Notes under the pieces: model-generated | Database searches by the model: none | Seen by the model: the letters and a program-made list of their open reading frames with translations, nothing else | Told to the model about the DNA's origin: nothing | Part shown: one piece after another, positions 1 through 5,069 of the stretch | How positions within the stretch are numbered: the first letter of the stretch is position 1 | Layout of the letters: the number at the start of each line of letters is the position of its first letter | Source: CAZTAR01 sp043813895 | GTDB lineage: Bacteria > Planctomycetota > Phycisphaerae > UBA1845 > UTPLA1 | Direction: 5' to 3' | DNA length: 7,657 nucleotides | Assembly (NCBI GenBank): GCA_043813895.1 | Contig: JBDRKQ010000255.1 | Span: forward strand, 1-7,657 | Made by a program: the position numbers and the translations under genes

Positions 1-5
1 GCGGC

Positions 6-1574
6 CTACTTGACCGGCACGCTCTCGGCCAGATCTGTGATCGAAGCCGCAGCGCACTCCTCGGCCGACACCTGAACGCGCGACGCAAAATACTGACTGT
101 AGAACGTCAGCAGCGTGACATAGGTGTAGCCCACCGTGAACAGGCACATGAAGAACAAGCCGATCCAGACCTTGAGATAGACGGTGTACACCACACACAC
201 GACCAGATAGACTGCCATCAGCAATTCACACCATGCCTGAATGCGCTTCGTATCCAGACGTTGCTTGCCGCTCTTCTTCTGCCATCGGTCATCGCGGGCG
301 CTCTCCACGCCGAACTTCGGCGTACGCACAAACTCGGAGGCCCCCCCGAAGAAGCCCTCGAACGCCGCCCGCGCGTTGTTCATCGCGATACCCACGCCGA
401 TGGCCATCAGGAACGGAAGGTACTTCAGACTCTCCCCCCACGTTCGAAACAGCTCTCGCTGACACGCCACGTAAAACGTGCTCGCCGAACAGGTCGCCAG
501 GAGAATCAGGGACCCGTCGAACAGGGCGTGGAAGCCGATGTCCCCGACGAACACCTGCGTCCGCAGGTACATCACCGGGAGCAGCATCAACGTCAGAAGG
601 AGGATGAGGAAATAGCTGACGCAGCTCGTCAGGTGGAAGAACGCCTCGACCTTGATCCGCCACGGCAGCCGCGAACGCAGAATCGCCGGCAGTAGCTTGC
701 GGCAGGTCTGTGCGCCGCCCTTTGCCCAACGGTGCTGTTGGCTCTTGAAGCCGTTCATCCCCGGCGGCAACTCGGCCGGGCTCGTGATTTCCGGCAAATA
801 GATGAATCGCCAGCCCTTCATTTGGGCCCGGTACGAAAGGTCCAGATCCTCCGTCAACGTGTCGTGGTGCCAGCCGCCCGCGTCGGCTATGCAGCTTCTT
901 CGCCACATGCCCGCCGTGCCATTGAAGCTCATGAACCGGCCTGACCAGTTCCGCGCGGCGTGTTCGATCACGAAATGACCGTCCAACAGGATCGCCTGTG
1001 TTTTGGTTAAGAGTGACTGGTCCCGATTCAAATGCTCCCAGCGCGATTGAACCATCCCCACGTTCGGATCGACGAAGTGATCCACCAGGTGTTCAAGGAT
1101 GTCCTCGGGTGGGAGGAAGTCGGCATCGAAGATCAGAACCAACTCCCCCTTGGCGACCTTGATTCCCGCCTCCAGGGCGCCGGCCTTGTAACCTTCGCGG
1201 TTGTCCCGATGGAGAAAGACAATCGGATAACCCCGTGCCTGCATCTCCTCGCACGTCTCTCGGGCGATGTCGACCGTCTCGTCCGTCGAGTCGTCGAGCA
1301 CCTGTATTTCGAGCCGGTCCCGCGGATAGCGAATCCTGCAGGCGGCCTCGATGACTCGCTTGGCAACGAACTGCTCGTTGTACATCGGGAGCTGGATCGT
1401 CACGAAGGGCCTTCGATCCGGCAGAAAGACCGCCGTCTTACGAGCAGTCTTGCGACGGTTCTTGTAATACAGATACACGAGGGAGTAGCGATGAATGCCG
1501 TACACGGCGAGCGCGAAGCATACCGCCAAATGGCACGCAATCAACACATAGTGCCAGGCTGATGTTTCGATCAT
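6..1574 (-). CDS. Membrane GT2 glycosyltransferase, cellulose-synthase-like / CSLA-like
   Basis: Processive-type family 2 glycosyltransferase of 522 residues, expected in the inner membrane with its catalytic domain in the cytoplasm, polymerising a beta-linked polysaccharide from a nucleotide sugar. One membrane helix lies at about residues 9-28. The GT-A domain follows with LPMYNE (62-67), DDSTDET (94-100), GYKAGAL (128-134), the metal-binding DAD (150-152), FNGTAG (217-222), the base-containing TED (241-243) and the acceptor-site QQHRW (279-283). Four to five hydrophobic segments follow, with a FVRTPK motif after the third. The layout and motifs resemble plant CSLA mannan synthases and bacterial CESA_CaSu-like proteins more than BcsA; no PilZ domain is visible. 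The ATG at 1574 is chosen because the helix begins right after it; an in-frame TTG at 1652 would add 26 basic residues. No clear Shine-Dalgarno precedes it. It lies 143 bp downstream of the PEP-CTERM gene on the same strand. The product polysaccharide cannot be told from sequence. Confidence 0.93.
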   Translation of the reverse strand: MIETSAWHYVLIACHLAVCFALAVYGIHRYSLVYLYYKNRRKTARKTAVFLPDRRPFVTIQLPMYNEQFVAKRVIEAACRIRYPRDRLEIQVLDDSTDETVDIARETCEEMQARGYPIVFLHRDNREGYKAGALEAGIKVAKGELVLIFDADFLPPEDILEHLVDHFVDPNVGMVQSRWEHLNRDQSLLTKTQAILLDGHFVIEHAARNWSGRFMSFNGTAGMWRRSCIADAGGWHHDTLTEDLDLSYRAQMKGWRFIYLPEITSPAELPPGMNGFKSQQHRWAKGGAQTCRKLLPAILRSRLPWRIKVEAFFHLTSCVSYFLILLLTLMLLPVMYLRTQVFVGDIGFHALFDGSLILLATCSASTFYVACQRELFRTWGESLKYLPFLMAIGVGIAMNNARAAFEGFFGGASEFVRTPKFGVESARDDRWQKKSGKQRLDTKRIQAWCELLMAVYLVVCVVYTVYLKVWIGLFFMCLFTVGYTYVTLLTFYSQYFASRVQVSAEECAAASITDLAESVPVK

Positions 1575-1717
1575 GGGGGTCTTTCGGCTCTTTATCCGCG
1601 GGGGTCTGCTCAACGCCCTTGAGTGCTCGGCGGCCAACACCCGTCGGCCCAACCGTCGGGAGAGCCGCGCCGCTCACGATCCGACAGCCGGTTAGCCTAA
1701 GCATTCTACGAGGGGTC

Positions 1718-2263
1718 TCAATCCCGTGTCAATTCAGCCTTTTTAGGTCGGCGGGCGTAAATCGCCAGGATTGCCATGCTGAACAGCAACGCGGTGCCAG
1801 GTTCTGGGACCGTCTGGCCCGTGTGGAGGGTGGCGAAGCTGATCGGGTCGACGATATCGAACGTCTGAGGGCCGGGAATCCCTGGACCGATCCAGTCGAA
1901 ACTGACGGAGAAGCCCCCGACCGTCTCGCCCACCATGATCGCGTCACCCAGGGTGAGCGTGTCGTAGAAACCGTCCTCGCTGATCAGCGGCTCGGGCTGG
2001 ACAACCAACTCATCCCAACCGTTCGCCGGCGGGTCCGGCGTCGTGATCGCCAGGTTCGACATGGAGCCGAACTCGAACCAGATCGTGAACTCTTCGATTG
2101 TCGCGACGAGCGCATGGTTCGTCACGTCGTACCTGAATTCCCACTTGCCTGCGCCGAGATCGCTCAGCTCGTAGGTGATCGAAACAATCTCATCGGCCTG
2201 GCACACCCGCCCAAACGCCGACAGCCAGACGCCGGCCAACGTCAACCACAGGGTCTTGTGCAT
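1718..2263 (-). CDS. Small secreted PEP-CTERM sorting-domain protein
   Basis: Predicted secreted protein of 181 residues. Residues 1-23 form a signal peptide (Lys3, hydrophobic core LWLTLAGVWLSAF, probable cleavage near CQA-DE). The middle is acidic and beta-rich with no recognised catalytic motif. The C-terminus is a PEP-CTERM tail: VPEP at 152-155, a hydrophobic helix from about 157 to 168, then the basic cluster RRPKK at 170-174. In known systems an exosortase (EpsH/XrtA type) recognises this tail, cleaves near PEP and passes the protein to the surface or extracellular matrix; no exosortase is in this window. The ATG at 2263 is preferred to one 39 bases upstream because it has a strong Shine-Dalgarno and leads straight into the signal peptide. 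The downstream neighbour on the same strand is a polysaccharide synthase, which fits the known link of PEP-CTERM proteins with exopolysaccharide. Specific function unknown. Confidence 0.88.
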   Translation of the reverse strand: MHKTLWLTLAGVWLSAFGRVCQADEIVSITYELSDLGAGKWEFRYDVTNHALVATIEEFTIWFEFGSMSNLAITTPDPPANGWDELVVQPEPLISEDGFYDTLTLGDAIMVGETVGGFSVSFDWIGPGIPGPQTFDIVDPISFATLHTGQTVPEPGTALLFSMAILAIYARRPKKAELTRD

Positions 2264-2270
2264 TGTTTCA

Positions 2271-2278
2271 CTCCCCTC
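2271..2278 (-). promoter_or_regulatory. Shine-Dalgarno of the PEP-CTERM gene
   Basis: On the minus strand GAGGGGAG lies seven bases before the ATG at 2263. It decides the start, since the earlier in-frame ATG at 2302 falls inside the palindrome at 2292-2326 and has no such site. Confidence 0.75.
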
Positions 2279-2291
2279 AATTGCTGGGTGC

Positions 2292-2326
2292 CATGCTTTC
2301 ACGCGACGCAGTCGCGGGTAAGCATG
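2292..2326. repeat. 35-base imperfect palindrome between the beta-helix fragment and the PEP-CTERM gene
   Basis: CATGCTT (2292-2298) pairs with AAGCATG (2320-2326), and GCGAC (2303-2307) pairs with GTCGC (2311-2315) around a three-base loop. The four bases between the two stems pair at two positions and mismatch at two. It lies 22 bases past the stop of the beta-helix fragment and 29 bases before the PEP-CTERM start, both on the minus strand. No T-run follows on that strand, so it is not a standard intrinsic terminator. It may be a factor-dependent terminator, a protein-binding site or a copy of a dispersed intergenic palindrome. Confidence 0.6.
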
Positions 2327-2347
2327 TCGAATGCGACGCTACCTGTG

Positions 2348-3376
2348 TCACCGCGCGCTGGTGCGAGAGTCCCTCTTCGTACCGACGGCTGGCACGCTGC
2401 CTGCGGCTGCGTCCCTCGGCGCTTCCGACAGCGTGTTTGGCCGTGCGCCATCCAAGCCGGTCGGATCGTCCGGCCCGCCCGGCTCATCCGACGGCTCGAA
2501 CACCTTCGGCAACAACACCTTCGTAAACGCACTCTCGCGCGTCATGCCGCCCTGCGAGTACGTCACCTGCCAACTGATCGGCAGCGGCGACAACAGCGCG
2601 CTTCGATCCACGCGAAGCGTGAACGTGTCCACGCTGATCACCGTCTCACCGGCCGCCAGCCCGCCGACGTCCACTTCGCCGTCGATGATCGTCGCACTGC
2701 CAGGCGCGCTCAGCAATTCGGCAAAAACGCCCGTCGCGGCCGTGTCACTCTCGTTCGCAATAACAATGCTCAACTCATAGTCAAACAACGTCCGCCCAAC
2801 GCGCGTACGGCTGACGACCTCATAGTCCTCAATGCACAACCACCCCTTCGTCGCAGCCTCCGACGTGTTGCCATACGCCCCCATGTTCACCCGCCCCCCG
2901 TCGGGCTCAGGCTCGAAGCTGTAGTCGGAAGCCGGATCGCCAGCGTCGATGCACGGCGAATTCGCGGCGAGATGGTAGTCGTTGTCCTCCCAGGTCGCCG
3001 GGTCGCCATCCGGCCCGTCTGGATCGACGAACAACGGATCGGCGTCGATGTTACCGTCGCCGGTCCAGCCGCCCTGAACGTCGCAGTATGTCATGGCGAG
3101 TGTGCTGGAGGAGGACACAGAGATCTCCTGTGGCGCGTCTCCCCAGAAAACGCAGTTTGTGATCGTCGGGCCGCTGCTTTGGTAGCAGACGATGCCGCCG
3201 CCTTCGGTTGCCGTGTTCCCCGCGATGGTGCAGTTTGTGATCGTCGGGTCGCTGTAGTCGCAGCGGATCCCGCCGGCGCTCCTGCCTGCCGTATTCCCCG
3301 TGATGGTGCAGTTTGTGATCGTCGGGTTGCCGTCGTAGCAGCGGATCCCGCCGCCATGATCAGTTGCCGTGTTCCC
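2348..3376 (-). pseudogene. 5'-truncated parallel beta-helix surface protein (choice-of-anchor-Q-like)
   Basis: The last 342 codons of a secreted right-handed beta-helix protein. The first part carries 26-residue coils with GNTA, GGGI and PTITNC motifs. Next comes a choice-of-anchor-Q-like segment (DADPLFVDPDGPDGD, then SPCIDAGDP and NMGAYGNTSEA), as found at the end of many extracellular planctomycete proteins. An Ig/CARDB-like beta domain of about 110 residues (FDYELSIVIANESDTAATG) follows, then a Gly/Pro/Asp-rich tail. No signal peptide or start codon fits: repeat homology stops at about 3378, and the reading frame then runs on, open but unlike a protein, into sequence antisense to the sigma gene. 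Full-length relatives have many more coils and a signal peptide, so the gene has lost its 5' half and its promoter. The remaining frame has no internal stops, suggesting a recent event. A chimeric assembly is the alternative. Confidence 0.72.
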
Positions 3377-3378
3377 CG
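3133..3378. repeat. 78-bp tandem coding repeats of the beta-helix fragment
   Basis: Near-identical units with a 78-bp period start at about 3133, 3211, 3289 and 3367. The 19-mer GCAGTTTGTGATCGTCGGG is exact at 3152, 3230 and 3308. Each unit encodes one 26-residue stretch with PTITNC and GNTA. The last unit is cut after about 12 bases (3367-3378), which fixes the truncation point of the gene. Such repeats favour slippage and unequal recombination. Confidence 0.85.
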
Positions 3379-3379
3379 G

Positions 3380-3577
3380 CCTCGGGCATACCTCTACCAG
3401 TACGGCGATAACCGGAGTCAATTGCAAGGCATCAGTGGCGAAGCCCTCAGTCAGGATAATGATGATGACGCTTACTGGGGCGATAATCCCGCCGTGTGCA
3501 AAAGAATTGAAAATCCCGGGAGCGAACAGCCCGGCAACCGTCTTATTACAGTGTGGACTCGACGCGGTCGTTGTTAA
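3380..3577 (+). pseudogene. Possible 3' remnant of an unrecognised plus-strand gene
   Basis: An open frame of 65 codons ending in TAA at 3575-3577, nine bases before the sigma-factor ATG. Its composition looks protein-like (Tyr, Trp, Asp, Asn, Gln and Gly-rich, for example YLYQYGDNRSQLQG, AYWGDNPAVCKRIENP and LITVWT). It is unlike the Arg/Ala/Pro-rich reading of the same frame to the left, which is only the reverse of the beta-helix gene. The change occurs exactly where the beta-helix repeats stop. It has no start of its own. I do not recognise the family; the end resembles the exposed C-terminus of pilin-like proteins only loosely. The close spacing to the sigma gene suggests it was once the preceding cistron of the same operon. 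It could instead be a 5' leader that is open by chance. Confidence 0.4.
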
Positions 3578-3582
3578 GAGGA
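3576..3582 (+). promoter_or_regulatory. Shine-Dalgarno of the ECF sigma gene
   Basis: AAGAGGA lies four bases before the ATG at 3587 and overlaps the TAA (3575-3577) of the upstream frame. This supports the chosen start and, if that frame was real, translational coupling. Confidence 0.7.
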
Positions 3583-3586
3583 CACC

Positions 3587-4165
3587 ATGAGCCTGGCTCA
3601 AGTGCAAGCTTTCGTGGGTGAAACCGAGGTGGCCGCATTGGACCACGAGCGTGACCTGATCGAACGGGCGAAGCAGGATCCCGAGGCGTTCGCCGCGCTC
3701 TATCAGCGTCACCACCGAATGCTCCTGAACTACGTCTACCGTCGCACGGGCAACGTGCACGCGACGGAGGATCTCGTGGCCGATGTGTTCCTGATCGTTC
3801 TGCGGTCGCTGTCTGGATATCGATATCGAGGCGTGCCGCTGCGATTCTGGCTCCTTCGGATCGCGACCAACGCCGTCAACCGCTGGGCCCGGCGGCATCG
3901 GCGACGGATGCGAGAACTTATGGAGGTGGATCAGTTACCTGGCAAGACCGTGTCTTGTTCTTCGGAGGAGGTCGACAGAGAGTATCTCGCATGTTCGATG
4001 CTGTCGCTTCCTCCGAGGTATCAGAGTGTGCTGTCGCTGTACCACATCGAGGGCCTGTCGGTCAAGGAGACCGCTGCCGTCATCGGGTGCCGCGAGGGCA
4101 CGGTGAGGTCGAGATTAACGCGAGCGCGGAATGCACTCCGCGCGAAACTGAACGGACGGAGGTAG
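3587..4165 (+). CDS. RNA polymerase sigma factor, sigma-70 family, ECF type
   Basis: A 192-residue alternative sigma factor that directs RNA polymerase to a small regulon. Region 2 spans about residues 25-107: DPEAFAALYQRHHRMLLNY (region 2.1), TEDLVADVFLIVLRSL (2.2, core binding) and a 2.3/2.4 segment around RFWLLRIATNAVNRWARRH for promoter melting and -10 recognition. A variable linker (108-135) follows, with no region 3. Region 4 (136-190) has LPPRYQSVLSLYHIEGLSV, then the helix-turn-helix KETAAVIGCREGTVRSRLTR that reads the -35 element. The length is normal for ECF factors and the frame is intact. A Shine-Dalgarno precedes the ATG. The next gene starts four bases after the stop and encodes a membrane protein, the usual layout for a sigma factor and its anti-sigma. 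The ECF subgroup was not assigned and no autoregulatory promoter could be confirmed upstream, where the truncation junction lies. Confidence 0.95.
   Translation: MSLAQVQAFVGETEVAALDHERDLIERAKQDPEAFAALYQRHHRMLLNYVYRRTGNVHATEDLVADVFLIVLRSLSGYRYRGVPLRFWLLRIATNAVNRWARRHRRRMRELMEVDQLPGKTVSCSSEEVDREYLACSMLSLPPRYQSVLSLYHIEGLSVKETAAVIGCREGTVRSRLTRARNALRAKLNGRR
4158..4162 (+). promoter_or_regulatory. Shine-Dalgarno of the putative anti-sigma gene
   Basis: GGAGG within the last codons of the sigma gene, seven bases before the GTG at 4170. It supports the GTG start and coupled translation of the two genes. Confidence 0.75.
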
Positions 4166-4169
4166 TGCC

Positions 4170-4664
4170 GTGGAAGATCATCACGATCCAGTCGACAACG
4201 CGCTTGCGTCTCTCAAGGGCCGAGAGTGGCCCGGACAATTCAACAACTCCCATTTACAGGAGAGACTCATGCAGGAGTACCATGCAAATCGTTCGTCTTC
4301 CCACCCGCGCCGACGCGGCCTGGTCGCCGCCATGCTGGCAGTCGTGCTGCTCGGAAGCGTGGGCTTCGCCGCCGCCGGCGGTGTGGAGATGGTCAAGGGT
4401 TGGTTCATGAGCGTCACCGTTTCTGTTGACGGTGAGGTCATTGCTTCGGAAGACATCGTTCTCGATGAAGAGGGCACCGGCACCATCGTCTTGCCGCCGG
4501 GAGCAGTGGATGGCGCGGAGGAATTGACCTTCAGCGTCGAGTCCGCAGAGACTGGCGAGCCCATCGACGGCGAGGGAACGGCCACCATCAACATCGCCAT
4601 GGAGGATAACACCGTACAGCTTCAAGTGGAGGTCGAAGCGAACGAGGCGAACGAAGACGAGTAG
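4170..4664 (+). CDS. Single-pass membrane protein, putative anti-sigma factor
   Basis: A 164-residue protein from a GTG start with a good Shine-Dalgarno. Residues 1-46 are a short polar cytoplasmic segment, with a possible amphipathic helix around HLQERLMQEYHANR (28-41). Arg47-Arg49 precede one membrane helix (about 50-70). Residues 72-164 form an acidic, beta-rich outer domain (MSVTVSVDGEVIASEDIVL) ending in a very acidic tail. Its position four bases after an ECF sigma gene and its topology fit an anti-sigma factor that holds the sigma at the membrane. The Cys/His zinc motif (H-x3-C-x2-C) of the common anti-sigma domain is absent and the protein has no cysteine, so any sigma-binding part would be a minimal helix. 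Alternatively it is a sensor or a target of the sigma factor. The role is inferred from context. A strong terminator 67 bases downstream ends the operon. Confidence 0.72.
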   Translation: MEDHHDPVDNALASLKGREWPGQFNNSHLQERLMQEYHANRSSSHPRRRGLVAAMLAVVLLGSVGFAAAGGVEMVKGWFMSVTVSVDGEVIASEDIVLDEEGTGTIVLPPGAVDGAEELTFSVESAETGEPIDGEGTATINIAMEDNTVQLQVEVEANEANEDE

Positions 4665-4730
4665 AGCAGATTCAAAAAGAGCAGCAGTCGTTCGACCCCA
4701 GAGTCGGACGCCGAACACCAACTTCCGCCA

Positions 4731-4765
4731 GCGGCCGACCAGCGCGTCGGCCGCTTTCTTGTTCT
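4731..4765 (+). terminator. Intrinsic terminator of the sigma / membrane-protein operon
   Basis: Perfect nine-base stem GCGGCCGAC (4731-4739) with GTCGGCCGC (4746-4754), extended by an A-T pair. The loop is six bases and a T-rich run (TTTCTTGTTCT) follows from 4755. Its position 67 bases after the stop at 4664 fits termination of the preceding operon. Confidence 0.85.
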
Positions 4766-4996
4766 GGACAGGCTCCACATGTAACAAGTGGCGCTTGCGC
4801 GGTCCCCGACCTCCTATCCGAGCATCTCCCGCACGCAGGACAGCCCGCACGCGTCTCCCGATCTGCGCGGGCAGCCCCATCTACGAACGGTCGCCAACAA
4901 CAGCCCGAGCAACCAGCAGCCAACTGTCCTCACCGCTTCGCTTTTCCCCTTTTGCGAACGTGCGTGGTGTGGAACAATGCTCCGGGTAACCACGGG
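4766..4996 (+). other. Non-coding stretch upstream of the antiporter
   Basis: About 230 bases between the terminator and a leader hairpin. The antiporter frame is open here back to 4788, but the reading is Ser/Pro/Arg-rich with no domain or membrane segment, so it is not taken as coding. No convincing promoter hexamers, RNA gene or repeat was seen. The antiporter promoter must lie here if the terminator insulates it from the operon upstream. Confidence 0.5.
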
Positions 4997-5038
4997 GCCC
5001 GGCATTCCTTGGGTCGGATTGCCGACTAATCGCCGGGC
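4997..5038 (+). promoter_or_regulatory. Possible leader stem-loop before the antiporter gene
   Basis: GCCCGGC (4997-5003) pairs with GCCGGGC (5032-5038). Nested inside, ATT pairs with AAT (5004-5006 with 5028-5030) and GTCGG pairs with CCGAC (5013-5017 with 5022-5026) around an ATTG loop. It ends 21 bases before the Shine-Dalgarno. It could affect translation or be chance pairing in GC-rich DNA. Confidence 0.35.
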
Positions 5039-5059
5039 ACGTCGATCTCGGTCAAGGGC

Positions 5060-5063
5060 GGAG
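5060..5063 (+). promoter_or_regulatory. Shine-Dalgarno deciding the GTG start of the antiporter
   Basis: GGAG lies six bases before the GTG at 5070. The next in-frame ATG (5082) has only a GGAG three bases away, which is too close, so the GTG is preferred. The two starts differ by four residues. Confidence 0.5.
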
Positions 5064-5069
5064 AACCTC

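Noticed and set aside
1575..1652. TTG start at 1652 adding 26 residues to the glycosyltransferase
   Set aside because: The extension is basic and lies before the N-terminal membrane helix; the ATG at 1574 gives the usual family layout.
1638..1660. GGCC-type hairpin between the PEP-CTERM and glycosyltransferase genes
   Set aside because: The stem is short, needs a wobble pair and lacks a T-run, so it is not counted as a terminator.
1690..1727. Minus-strand promoter for the glycosyltransferase (TTGAGA, 16 bases, TAGGCT)
   Set aside because: The -35 is good but the -10 matches only three of six bases; it also overlaps the stop of the PEP-CTERM gene. Too weak to list.
3422..3460. Promoter for the sigma gene: TTGCAA at 3422 and GATAAT at 3455
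   Set aside because: The spacing is 27 bases, too long for a sigma-70 promoter, and no ECF-type -35/-10 pair with proper spacing was found.
1562..3577. A 671-codon open frame on the plus strand
   Set aside because: From 1562 to about 3379 it is the reverse of the PEP-CTERM and beta-helix genes and reads as Arg/Ala/Pro-rich sequence without domains. Only the last 65 codons look protein-like and are listed separately.
3377..3898. Continuation of the beta-helix frame into and beyond the sigma gene
   Set aside because: Past the last repeat the frame has no signal peptide or supported start and runs antisense to the intact sigma factor, so it is open by chance.
4181..4880. Two minus-strand open frames over the anti-sigma gene and its downstream region
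   Set aside because: They mirror the plus-strand gene, cross the terminator, have no ribosome site and show Arg/Ser-biased composition.
4788..5069. An N-terminal extension of the antiporter of up to 94 residues
   Set aside because: The reading is Ser/Pro/Arg-rich, has no membrane segment and no ribosome site, and crosses the leader hairpin. The family begins at the first helix after 5070.
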